A stretch of DNA of 64,000 bases, from NCBI GenBank assembly GCA_029194665.1, contig JARFXO010000001.1, positions 1,092,484 through 1,156,483 of the forward strand, written 5' to 3'. The translations under genes were made by a program, and so were the position numbers. The notes under the pieces were generated by a model. It was not told where the DNA came from and searched no databases. It was given only the letters and a program-made list of their open reading frames with translations. The DNA is from Nitrospira sp. (GTDB lineage: Bacteria; Nitrospirota; Nitrospiria; Nitrospirales; Nitrospiraceae). Every line of letters begins with the position of its first letter. The first letter of the stretch is position 1. This document shows positions 1 through 8,156 of the stretch, piece after piece.

Positions 1-1
1 G

Positions 2-832
2 GGGCACGCCGTTGTTCAACCCTACTTCTATTTCACACAATACGGTGGATTGTACAATGACAATTGGCGCCTTCAATCAGCGACGGTCTCGGACACGATC
101 GTCCAGCAAACATACCTCATCTATGGCTTAACGAACCGGATCGACGTGGAGATTGCGCCGCAATGGCTCAAGAATTCCGCGGAAGGCGAGTCCATCTCCG
201 GGTTCGGTGATCTGCCGATTCAACTCGGCTTTCAAGCGCTGAGAAGTGGTTCCGATTCCTGGGTTCCCAATGTCCGGATCTGGGTCCAGGAAATCTTTCC
301 GACCGGACACTACAACCATCTCAGTCCCTCCATCAACGGTCTGGCCGGAACCGGAGGCGGCGCTTTCGCGACGACGCTGGGCATCGGAATGCAGAAAGCG
401 ATACCGCTCGGAGGGGATCATGTGTTCAGATACCGTGTGAATGCGACGTACGGTTTCTTCTCGTCCGTCACGGTACAGGGATTCAATGCCTACGGCGGAG
501 GCTTCGGCACGGAGGGTCGTGTGGATCCTGGATCGGTGACGACTCTCATTGTCGCAGGAGAATATAGCCTCACGAAGCATGTGGATCTCGCGCTCGACAT
601 CGGGTTTCAGACGATCAATGCGACGGAGTTTTCCGGAACAACGGGGGTCGGAGTGAACGGTGAAGCGGCGGCGGTTGGAAGGGGATCCGGCAATTTGCTC
701 ACGATCGCTCCAGCCGTGGAATACAACTTCAATCAACACGTCGGCCTGATTGCCGGTCCATGGTTCAGCCTCAGGGGCAAGAACACCACGGAATTCTTCG
801 GCGTTGTGGCGGCTCTCTTCCTGTACATGTAA
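2..832 (+). CDS. Outer-membrane beta-barrel protein, MetA/transporter-like (5' partial)
   Basis: The reading frame is open to the left edge, so the true start and signal peptide lie outside the window; a TTG at 50 is an internal codon, not a convincing start. The visible 276 residues alternate short hydrophobic and polar strands with Gly/Asn-rich turns and end in an aromatic/hydrophobic strand (LFLYM). This suits an outer-membrane beta-barrel of the Phenol_MetA_deg/transporter type. That family is a general porin-like group and the substrate cannot be read from sequence. The gene is followed by a repeat-bearing gap and a convergent gene. The barrel call is fairly secure; the family is probable. 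Confidence 0.7.
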   Translation, partial: GHAVVQPYFYFTQYGGLYNDNWRLQSATVSDTIVQQTYLIYGLTNRIDVEIAPQWLKNSAEGESISGFGDLPIQLGFQALRSGSDSWVPNVRIWVQEIFPTGHYNHLSPSINGLAGTGGGAFATTLGIGMQKAIPLGGDHVFRYRVNATYGFFSSVTVQGFNAYGGGFGTEGRVDPGSVTTLIVAGEYSLTKHVDLALDIGFQTINATEFSGTTGVGVNGEAAAVGRGSGNLLTIAPAVEYNFNQHVGLIAGPWFSLRGKNTTEFFGVVAALFLYM

Positions 833-952
833 CCCCTTGCCTGCGCAATAGTCATGGCACCGACAGATTCCGTGGTTGAACGGATGTGATCAGGGGCTAG
901 CGATCAGAACCTGTCGAAAACTGCGGGTAATGACGCGGTCTGCCGGAGGAAT

Positions 953-1028
953 GGTCATGCCCGCCGAGGCGGGCATCCAGTCGTTCAGGATTTTCCTGGA
1001 TTCCCGCGTGAAACATGCGGGAACGACG
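953..1028. repeat. Intergenic REP-like inverted repeat
   Basis: Two short hairpin units sit side by side: GCCCGCCGAGGCGGGC at the left and a TTCCCGCGTG...CATGCGGGAA unit at the right, joined by CATCCAG...CTGGAT. This is the layout of widespread bacterial REP/BIME-type intergenic palindromes. It lies between convergent genes, where it could also act as a bidirectional terminator. Confidence 0.6.
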
Positions 1029-1087
1029 AGAAGAAAAGAAAATGGTCGACTGCGGAATCAGGGCTCAATTATCGATGCCCCTGGACA

Positions 1088-1432
1088 TCACGGACCTTTC
1101 CGCATCAATGAGCTGTGTCGTCGGGCCAAATCTCGAGCTTCATGGCTGGCTTTCCGATAGTCTTCCGCCATGGCGCGAACATTGTTGATATGCATCTGCA
1201 CAGTCGCGGGGTCGCCGGCAAAATCTTGCGGAAACTTTTCGTAATATTCGGCAATAAACTCCCATCGATCCGCTTTTGTTTTGAGGTTTTGCGCCTCTTC
1301 GCGATAGTACATCTCCAACTTTCGATGGTCGCCGGCCTTGATCATAGCCTCAAGGTCGTCCGAGGCAAGGGCCGGCACGCTCATCAGAAAACCGAGAGCC
1401 AAGCATACGCAGGTCCATTTCCCTATCATCAT
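1088..1432 (-). CDS. Small secreted protein of unknown function
   Basis: This is a 114-residue protein. The start is the first of two adjacent ATG codons because AGGAGG sits six bases upstream; a longer in-frame extension lacks such a site. Residues 1-25 form a signal peptide (MMIGKW, hydrophobic core, ALA cleavage-like site before SDDLE). The mature part is charged and mainly helical, rich in Lys, Glu and Tyr, and may form a short helical bundle. I do not recognise a family. It is monocistronic as far as can be seen and convergent with the barrel gene to its left. Confidence 0.7.
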   Translation of the reverse strand: MMIGKWTCVCLALGFLMSVPALASDDLEAMIKAGDHRKLEMYYREEAQNLKTKADRWEFIAEYYEKFPQDFAGDPATVQMHINNVRAMAEDYRKASHEARDLARRHSSLMRKGP

Positions 1433-1960
1433 CGTAGGCCTCCTGCTATGTTCCGAACAATTCATCGTCTCCAGTACGAAACAGCCAGTCAATTCATCCG
1501 GCTCACAGGTCTTGCTTGCACCCTCCTTTCTGTCGAGCAAGAGCTTGATCGTGGCCTCTCTCGGCCATACCGATGACAATTCATCAACTGAGTCACATTT
1601 CACTCCGACCTGGCGCTGGGCCAAAGCCGCCACTGAACCGCCGAGAGGGGAGGAATATTCGCATGCTCAGCCCCCATGAATCCAGTGGATATTTTGTAGG
1701 CGCAGAACCCTACTTGCTCATCGGTGAGACCCGTCGGAGTCAATGGCAAATTCCCTTGCGTATTGTTGAGCTGGACGATTCCGCGTGGTTTCCATCCTTA
1801 CCGCCTTTGGTCAAAATATCCTCATGGTCTAGAAATGATCACCTCACTCATGGCAAAACCATCCAAACTGGCGATTGGCTGGTCGGCGGCGGGATGGAAG
1901 ATCAGAAGGACTGGGCTCGCACGTGGTGAACGCGGGATCGACACATAAAAGAGTAGAGAG
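1433..1960. other. Long intergenic gap
   Basis: No convincing gene is seen here. Short open frames occur on both strands but lack ribosome sites and family-like sequence. The gap should hold the promoters of the small secreted protein (leftward) and the PAS kinase (rightward). Confidence 0.5.
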
Positions 1961-4777
1961 ATGAGAAAGGAAGGCTCCGGTCCGAAACAACATCCACATG
2001 AGTCGGGCGACGGCGGAGAAGCGACCGCGCAAGGGCGAGTCGTCGAAGAACCGTGCAAGAGCGAAGCCCGCTTTCGCAATTTGGCCGATACCGCCCCGGC
2101 CATGCTGTGGATCACCGAACCGGACGGCTCCTGCTCGTTCCTCTCGCGCGGGTGGTACGAGTTCACCGGGCAGACGGAACAGGAGGGACTGGGTCAGAAC
2201 GGGTACGGCTGGCTCGACGCAGTTCATCCCGACGATCGCGAGCGGGCCGGACGCATGTTTCAGGACGCCAACAAAGCCGGCCGGCCGTTCAGCCTCGACT
2301 ATCGCCTGCGACGGCACGATGGCGAATATCGCTGGGCGATCGATGCGGGAGGACCTCGTTTCGGACAAAACGGTGAGTTTCTCGGGTATATCGGGTCGGT
2401 GCTCGACATCACGGAACGGAAGGAGGCGGAGAAGGCGCAAACCCTGCTCATCGAAGACCTGAACCGGTCGCAACAATATTTTCGCGCGCTCTTCAACTGG
2501 ACTCCCTCCGCTGTCGGGATCAGTACCGTGGCGGAAGGCAGGTTGTGTGATGTGAATGAGGGGTTCAGCCGATTGACCGGGTATACCCGAGAAGAACTGC
2601 TCGGTCGGACAACCTTAGAATTGGGGTTGTGGGCCGATCCATCGGAACGTGCAACCGTGATCCAGGAGCTTCAGGAGCAGGGTTCTCTCCACAATCGGGA
2701 AGTGCCGCTCCGGACCAAGTCCGGCGAGATCCGCTGTCTCATGGTCACAGTCGATTCGATCCGACTCGGGTCCACTCCCTGCTTGATCTATGTGGCCCAT
2801 GACATTACCGAGCGCAAACGGGTGGACGAGACGCTCAAGCAGAGCGAGGAGCGGTTCGGGTCGTTCGTCCGGTCCACCGACGATGGTATCGTGACGTTGG
2901 ATCGTCTAGGGCTGATCACATCTTGGAATCCAGGGGCGGAGAACCTGTTCGGATACGCCCAGGACGAAGTCCTCGGCAAACCGATGACCCTGCTGATGCC
3001 GGAACGATTCCGCGAGAGGCACGAGCGAGGGATCGAGCGGGCGAGCGCCGCCGGTCATCTCGCAGCTGCGGGAAACATGTTCGAACTGGCGGGCCTCCGC
3101 AAGGACGGGACGGAGTTTCCAACCGAGATCTCGCTCTCCTCCTGGGGCACGAGGAACGGGGTCTTTTTCACCGGCATCGTACGCGACATCACCGAACGCA
3201 AGCGGGCCGAGGCACTCCTGGAGGCGGAGAAGAAAGTCCTCGAACTGATTGTGACTGGAGCGGCGATGCCCGAAGTACTCGACAAGCTGATGCGCGAGAC
3301 TGAAGCGCAGTCCACCGACGGCATGCTTTGCTCGGTGCTGCAGGTCGATGAGACAGGACAACGTCTATTGCACGGCGCGGCGCCGAGTTTGCCCGAAGCC
3401 TACAACGCGGCCGTTCACGGCCTTGTGATCGGGCCATCTGCCGGGTCTTGCGGCACGGCGGCGTTCGAGCGCAAGCCGGTGTTCGTCACCGATATTGCCG
3501 CCGACCCGCGGTGGGCCGGCGGCAAGGACTTGGCGGCGACCCACGGATTGGGCGCCTGTCACTCGGCGCCGATTCTATCCAGCCAGGCCCGGTTGCTCGG
3601 GACGATCGCGATGTATTATCGCCGGCCGCACAATCCCAGCGCTCATGATCGGCAACTGATTGAACGGGCAACACACCTGGCGGGCATCGCAATTGAGCGC
3701 AAGCAGACGGAGGAGGCCTTTCGCCGTAGCGAAGCCAATCTCCGCGACTTCGTTGAAACGGCTATCATCGGGCTGCACTGGCTGGGACCGGACGGTATCA
3801 TCCTTTGGGCAAACCAGGCCGACATCGATTTACTCGGGTACACGCGCGAGGAATACATCGGACATCACATCGCCGAGTTTCACGCCGACGCGCCGGTGAT
3901 CGAAGATGTTGTGGCCCGCCTCGCTCGCCACGAACGATTGCGCGAGTATGAGGCGCGCCTGCGCTGCAAGGACGGCTCGCTCCGCCATGTGCTCATCGAC
4001 TCCAGCGCTCTATTCGAGGACGGCAAGTTCATTCACACGCGATGCTTCACGCGCGACATCACCGAGCGCAAAATGGCCGAGCTGTCGCTGCAGCAGAACC
4101 AGGAGGAGTTGCGCCGTCAGCAAGCGCAACTGCATGAGCTGACCGCGAACCTTCTCATGGCGCAGGAAGAGGAACGGAAACGGATTGCCCGCGATTTGCA
4201 CGATGAATTCACCCAGCAGCTGGCCGCCTTGACGATCGACCTGCAAAGCCTGTCGCGCGAGGCGTGGGAATCGGATGCGCCGCACTCGGACCGCCTCACG
4301 CGGTTGGGCGACAGAGCGGAGCAACTCACAACCGATCTGCAGCGCCTGGCGCATCAGCTTCATTCCTCTCTCTTGGAACAAGTGGGCCTGGAAGCGGGCG
4401 CGCGCGAACTCGTGGAAGAGTTCTCCGCACGAACGGGAGTGACGGGAGAGATCGTCGTTCTGAATTTGTGGGACGCTGTCCCACTCCAGCCGGCGACCTG
4501 CCTCTATCGTGTGCTGCAGGAAAGTCTCCAGAATGTCAGGAAACATGCCGAAGCCTCCGGGGTCTTGGTCCGTCTCGTAGGAACGGCGCGTGGTGTGGGA
4601 CTATGCATCCATGACGACGGGCGAGGATTTGAACGGTCGCCGGATGCCACGAAGCAGACGGGTCTGGGTTTGACCAGCATGGCGGAGCGGGTGAGGTCGC
4701 TCCATGGCACGTTTCACGTGTGGACCAAAGCCGGACAGGGTACGGAGATCCATGCCTGGGTGCCGCTGCGGAAGTGA
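1961..4777 (+). CDS. Soluble multi-PAS/GAF sensor histidine kinase, NarX-type (HisKA_3)
   Basis: This 938-residue kinase has no membrane segment, so it senses cytoplasmic signals. Domains in order: PAS around 35-150 (starting MLWITEPDGS), PAS around 175-290, PAS around 300-420, GAF around 425-580, PAS around 590-710, then a HisKA_3 dimerisation domain with the phospho-acceptor motif ARDLHDEFTQQLAAL near 745, and a C-terminal HATPase with DDGRGF and GLGLTSM. Each PAS ends with the usual DITERK sequence. HisKA_3 kinases normally phosphorylate NarL/LuxR regulators, and one follows after a repeat at 5117, so the two are probably partners. The signal is unknown; the GAF and PAS sequences show no obvious haem or flavin signature. 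Confidence 0.9.
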   Translation: MRKEGSGPKQHPHESGDGGEATAQGRVVEEPCKSEARFRNLADTAPAMLWITEPDGSCSFLSRGWYEFTGQTEQEGLGQNGYGWLDAVHPDDRERAGRMFQDANKAGRPFSLDYRLRRHDGEYRWAIDAGGPRFGQNGEFLGYIGSVLDITERKEAEKAQTLLIEDLNRSQQYFRALFNWTPSAVGISTVAEGRLCDVNEGFSRLTGYTREELLGRTTLELGLWADPSERATVIQELQEQGSLHNREVPLRTKSGEIRCLMVTVDSIRLGSTPCLIYVAHDITERKRVDETLKQSEERFGSFVRSTDDGIVTLDRLGLITSWNPGAENLFGYAQDEVLGKPMTLLMPERFRERHERGIERASAAGHLAAAGNMFELAGLRKDGTEFPTEISLSSWGTRNGVFFTGIVRDITERKRAEALLEAEKKVLELIVTGAAMPEVLDKLMRETEAQSTDGMLCSVLQVDETGQRLLHGAAPSLPEAYNAAVHGLVIGPSAGSCGTAAFERKPVFVTDIAADPRWAGGKDLAATHGLGACHSAPILSSQARLLGTIAMYYRRPHNPSAHDRQLIERATHLAGIAIERKQTEEAFRRSEANLRDFVETAIIGLHWLGPDGIILWANQADIDLLGYTREEYIGHHIAEFHADAPVIEDVVARLARHERLREYEARLRCKDGSLRHVLIDSSALFEDGKFIHTRCFTRDITERKMAELSLQQNQEELRRQQAQLHELTANLLMAQEEERKRIARDLHDEFTQQLAALTIDLQSLSREAWESDAPHSDRLTRLGDRAEQLTTDLQRLAHQLHSSLLEQVGLEAGARELVEEFSARTGVTGEIVVLNLWDAVPLQPATCLYRVLQESLQNVRKHAEASGVLVRLVGTARGVGLCIHDDGRGFERSPDATKQTGLGLTSMAERVRSLHGTFHVWTKAGQGTEIHAWVPLRK

Positions 4778-4935
4778 CAGGCGCCGGCGGATAGCCGATC
4801 GCTCACGCGGCATGTCCGGCTGTATCGGGACCAGCGGCCGCATGAGGCGGTGCGCCGTAGCAGGTTGCGGAAAAACTCGGTTGATGCCGAAAATATGGCC
4901 GGAAGTGTCCGTTCGGGGCTAACGCCAGAGTAACT

Positions 4936-5103
4936 CAGGATGCTCAAAAAGGCTGTCCAGCAAGGCCGCAGCGAGCGAGGGGGCGAGGCGTATCCTTTTC
5001 TCACCCGGCCCGCCCCGAGCTGCTCTTAGCAGCTCTTACCCGGTGGTACGTTGAGCCTCTGAGCGATGCGAGAACGCCGCTGGCGGGCTTTTTCAGCATC
5101 CTG
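4936..5103. repeat. 168-bp palindromic intergenic element
   Basis: The ends are inverted repeats: CAGGATGCTCAAAAAG at 4936-4951 and CTTTTTCAGCATCCTG at 5088-5103, mismatched at a single position. The interior is GC-rich and itself partly palindromic. The form is that of a miniature inverted-repeat element or large BIME. It fills most of the gap between the kinase and its likely response regulator, and the regulator's ribosome site lies just outside it. From general memory, closely similar sequences are scattered in Nitrospira genomes; a search would confirm this. Confidence 0.7.
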
Positions 5104-5116
5104 ATAGGAGACAATC

Positions 5117-5773
5117 ATGATGAAGCAGCCCCGCGTCTTAATGGCCGATGATCATTCGATCCTGCTGGCCGGCGTGCGAAAACTGATTGAGGACCGTTGT
5201 GACGTTGTTGGAACAGTCGAAGACGGCCGGGCCTTGCTCGAGGCGGCGGATCGGCTTAAACCGGACCTGATTCTGATGGATATTTCCATGCCGCTGTTGA
5301 ATGGGCTGGATGCCGCCCGCCAACTCAGGAAATCGCACCCCGACGTGAAACTCTTGTTTCTCACGATGCATGCGAGTCCACGGTATGCCACCGAAGCCTT
5401 CAAAGCCGGGGGAAACGGCTATCTCTTGAAGCAATCCGCTGTGTCGGAATTGCCCCAGGCGATCGAGGCCCTGTTGCAGGGGAAATGCTATCTCACTCCC
5501 TCCATCACCAAGCCGGTGATCGACCAGGCCATTAAGGCCAAGAACGAGCCGGCGATCAAGGGGGCCCTCACGGAGCTGACGCCGCGTCAGCGCGAGGTGC
5601 TGCAATTGATCGGCGAAGGCAAGGGAACCAAAGAGATCGCTGCAGTCCTGCATCTCTCCGTGAAGACCGTCGAGTTTCACAAGACCAGTCTGATGAAAGA
5701 GTTAGATCTCCATACCACCGCGAAGTTGATGCAGTACGCCATCACCCAGGGTCTGGCCAGCGACCAACCGTAG
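5117..5773 (+). CDS. NarL/FixJ-family response regulator
   Basis: This 218-residue regulator has a complete receiver (acidic pair D11-D12, phospho-acceptor D55 in LILMDISMP, conserved T and K near 83 and 105) and a LuxR-type helix-turn-helix from about 150 (LTPRQREVLQLIGEGKGTKE). It is a DNA-binding transcription factor activated by phosphorylation. ATG follows GGAG at seven bases. It is the probable partner of the PAS kinase upstream, from which a 168-bp repeat separates it. Target genes cannot be told from sequence. Confidence 0.9.
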   Translation: MMKQPRVLMADDHSILLAGVRKLIEDRCDVVGTVEDGRALLEAADRLKPDLILMDISMPLLNGLDAARQLRKSHPDVKLLFLTMHASPRYATEAFKAGGNGYLLKQSAVSELPQAIEALLQGKCYLTPSITKPVIDQAIKAKNEPAIKGALTELTPRQREVLQLIGEGKGTKEIAAVLHLSVKTVEFHKTSLMKELDLHTTAKLMQYAITQGLASDQP

Positions 5774-6148
5774 CCGGCTCCTGCTTCTTCCTGCCGCTCG
5801 TCGTTGCTCCTCCAGCAAGTACCTGTGCAAGGGAATCAATCGCTCGACCTTGGTCCTGGGAACTTTGGCTGTGAAACCAGTGTGCACCCCTAGTGTCAAT
5901 ATACTCCTGCTCTCAAATAGAGTGCTGTGCCAGGGGTGGAGATCGGACCATTCCGGCCCATCTACATCTTCCAGGTGACAAGGTTGGGAGGACTGCTCGA
6001 TGGGAGGGGAGTGAAGAGATAGACGAACATGCGAAAAACAATGAACGGGTCTGGTCAATTGTCCTGGCCGGGGGCGACGGTGAGCGGCTCAAGCTGATAC
6101 GGCACTCGGGGCGGGGGCCTTGCGGAACATATGGTTGAAGGAGACGCC
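5774..6148. other. Intergenic gap with gene remnant
   Basis: No intact gene is seen. The right part holds a fragment resembling the start of a sugar nucleotidyltransferase (see 6010-6105). The rest shows no recognisable feature. Confidence 0.4.
6010..6105 (+). pseudogene. N-terminal fragment of a sugar-phosphate nucleotidyltransferase
   Basis: The frame reads ...ERVWSIVLAGGDGERLKLIR, which matches the nucleotide-binding start of NTP-transferases such as mannose-1-phosphate guanylyltransferase (LAGG-G-RL signature). Similarity ends within about 20 residues and the frame soon stops. It is either a leftover from a deleted gene or chance. The match is to one short but characteristic motif, so confidence is low to moderate. 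Confidence 0.35.
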
Positions 6149-6835
6149 ATGACCGACCGCAGCACTGCGACGCCGACCCTCACGATCGCGATCCTTACCA
6201 GTCAACGCCTCATATGGTTTGGCTTGCAGAAAATTCTCGAGAGGAGCACGACCCTCCCGATGGTCCTGCGCCCCTATCCCGAGAGAACATCGGACCTGTT
6301 CCGCGCCGAAAGCCGACCAGACCTGTTCATCCTGGATCTGGGTGTCGAGCGCGACGCCATCGACACCATCACTCAGATTCGGGAGGCTGCCCCGACCAGT
6401 AAGGTCGTGTTGTTGTGTGGACTCGAGGACAAGGACCGTGCGCGCGAGGCGTTTACCGCCGGCGTCGACGGCATCATCCTCAAGGTGCAACCGCCCGCCG
6501 TCGTACTCGCGGTGATCGAAACGCTGTATGCCGCTGCGAAGCTCCCGGCGCCCGTGGAACGGAATGGCGCGAGAGGGATGAGCCTCGGGACCGACTTCCT
6601 GACAAAGGTCGAAGCCAGCCCCCCGCCGCCGGTGTGGCCCGAGGCCTTGACTGAACGAGAACGTGAGATTATCCGCTTGGTGGGCCAAGGCCTCTCGAAC
6701 AAAGATATCGCCCACAAGTTGTCGATTAGTGACAGCACGGTCCGACATCACATGACGAGCATTTTCGACAAGGTCGGCGTGCCTAATCGACAAAAGCTCC
6801 TGGTCTACGCGCATCAGGTCCGCTCAGGTTTATGA
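6149..6835 (+). CDS. LuxR-type regulator with degenerate receiver domain
   Basis: This 228-residue protein has a receiver-like N-terminal domain (10-125) and a LuxR helix-turn-helix (from about 165, LTEREREIIRLVGQGLSNKD). ATG 6149 was chosen because AAGGAG precedes it; an upstream in-frame ATG at 6131 lacks a site. The usual acidic pair after strand 1 is replaced by Thr17-Ser18 (AILTSQR), while the acceptor-like D63 remains. Without the acidic pair Mg2+ binding, and hence standard phosphorylation, is unlikely, so it may be controlled by ligand, dimerisation or protein contact. It is not obviously co-transcribed with the upstream regulator. Confidence 0.85.
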   Translation: MTDRSTATPTLTIAILTSQRLIWFGLQKILERSTTLPMVLRPYPERTSDLFRAESRPDLFILDLGVERDAIDTITQIREAAPTSKVVLLCGLEDKDRAREAFTAGVDGIILKVQPPAVVLAVIETLYAAAKLPAPVERNGARGMSLGTDFLTKVEASPPPPVWPEALTEREREIIRLVGQGLSNKDIAHKLSISDSTVRHHMTSIFDKVGVPNRQKLLVYAHQVRSGL

Positions 6836-7058
6836 ATGAACGGTATTGGCGTTAGCCGACTCCGTTCCTCGATAATTTCCAGCTCCCCTCCATTCATTAC
6901 CTCATCATGCCGACGCTTGCCTCACATCACTCGTTAGCTCCTGCCTACCAGGTATGTCCCGGCAATCTTCACATCGAAAACCGAGCCGATCCCTAGTTTC
7001 TACTGATTCCCCTCTGTACTAGACAAGTACCGACAGAGAACGAGTACGGGGATGACCT

Positions 7059-7304
7059 ATGGGCATGGCACCGCTCCTTGATCGAGTCCGAATTGCGTTG
7101 GAGCAACATGGGATGGAATGCCCGATAGAAGCAGTAGTGAGGCTCTGTCCGGGGTTGACTTGGAATCAGGTGTTCCTGGCCATCCACCACCTAAGCAGGA
7201 CGGCACAGGTTCGTGTGACGTTTGGATGCCGGCAGGACCTACAGGATGCAGACCTACCGTCCAGCGGAGTAGGGGCGTGCTTGCCCGTTGTACAACACGC
7301 CTAA
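7059..7304 (+). CDS. Small protein, possible C-terminal frameshift
   Basis: The 81-residue frame starts MGMAPLLDRVRIALEQHGME and continues with a winged-helix-like sequence (LTWNQVFLAIHHLSRTAQVRVT). The last third looks out of frame. Around 7220, one extra T in GTGACGTTTGGATG would explain it: the next frame continues LDAGRTYRMQTYRPAE and stops, which reads as a natural end with a beta-hairpin wing. I infer a short DNA-binding-like protein of about 70 residues, common in this lineage from memory, that is frameshifted here or affected by a base-calling error. Confidence 0.55.
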   Translation: MGMAPLLDRVRIALEQHGMECPIEAVVRLCPGLTWNQVFLAIHHLSRTAQVRVTFGCRQDLQDADLPSSGVGACLPVVQHA

Positions 7305-7403
7305 ATCATCCGGTGGAGGACGCCTTCGTCCTACCTATACGAACGGCCTGCCGGGATGTGTTGCTCAACGTGATCTCATGAGATACCCGGCCGGAGAATC
7401 TCA

Positions 7404-7652
7404 ATGAAACGATCTCAAGATGTACCGCGGGATGATAATTCGATCCATGCGGAGACATCCATGAAAACCCCGGTGGTTCAGAACGTCGGGCACGAAACCA
7501 GCATTGTCGCTCGCAAAACGAGCTGTGTCCATCAGCGCCTCATCGAAACCGTTCTAACAAGAAGCGGTGAGCGAACCGGCAAGGTTCGTTGCCTCGAGTG
7601 CGGCGCCCTGATCGACGATCCGTATCTCAGTCGGCAGCAATTGCCCTCCTGA
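7404..7652 (+). CDS. Small protein with CxxC pair (putative zinc-ribbon knuckle)
   Basis: This is an 82-residue protein with GGAG seven bases before the ATG. The N-terminal half is polar and probably disordered. The C-terminal half carries C52VH, a CLEC motif (VRCLECGALIDDPY) and a basic stretch, which could bind one metal ion as a zinc knuckle. The function is unknown. It lies 13 bases before a lone receiver gene, so the two are probably co-transcribed. Confidence 0.65.
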   Translation: MKRSQDVPRDDNSIHAETSMKTPVVQNVGHETSIVARKTSCVHQRLIETVLTRSGERTGKVRCLECGALIDDPYLSRQQLPS

Positions 7653-7665
7653 ACCGGAGGTCTCT

Positions 7666-8130
7666 ATGTCGGCACAGGCAGTCTCCCATCCCCAGCAGTC
7701 AACATATCATCCACAGCCGGTGAGGCACATTCGCATCTTGCTGGTGGATGATCAGTTTCTCGTCCGGCAAGGGTTACGGAAATGTCTCAGCCATCATTTC
7801 GACATCGAAGTGGTGGGTGAGGCGGCGGATGGTGAAGAGGCGGTGATGATGGCGGACCTGCTCAAGCCCGATGTCGTTCTGATGGACATTCACATGCCCA
7901 GGATGGATGGCATCGAAGCGACAGGCTCCATCATGCGAGCCCATCCACGTCTGGTCATCATCGGTCTCTCGTTTGACATGAGAAAGAGGAATCGGGAGGC
8001 GATGTTGCAGGCCGGCGCCCGCCTGTTGCTCGACAAGGGAGCGGCGCGTGAACAGCTGTATCATGCGATTTATGAGGCTGTGGGGACAAGCATGGATACC
8101 CGCTCGTCTGGCGACGCTACCGTCGCATAG
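7666..8130 (+). CDS. Single-domain response regulator (receiver only)
   Basis: This 154-residue protein is essentially one receiver domain (22-140) with acidic pair D28-D29, acceptor D74 in VLMDIHMP, and Lys near 124 (LLLDKGAA). There is no output domain. Its sequence resembles the C-terminal receiver of the convergent hybrid kinase at 8157-9842 (IIGLSF...LLLDKGAA versus VIGLSV...LLTKEAAV). The two may share a phosphorelay or come from duplication. Its stop lies 26 bases from the convergent gene. Confidence 0.85.
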   Translation: MSAQAVSHPQQSTYHPQPVRHIRILLVDDQFLVRQGLRKCLSHHFDIEVVGEAADGEEAVMMADLLKPDVVLMDIHMPRMDGIEATGSIMRAHPRLVIIGLSFDMRKRNREAMLQAGARLLLDKGAAREQLYHAIYEAVGTSMDTRSSGDATVA

Positions 8131-8156
8131 CGAAGGGAGCTGAAAGCGTAAGAGGC

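Noticed and set aside
1573-1929. 118-residue plus-strand frame before the PAS kinase
   Set aside because: No ribosome site and no protein-like pattern throughout; a part (IVELDDSAWF) is suggestive but too little to call.
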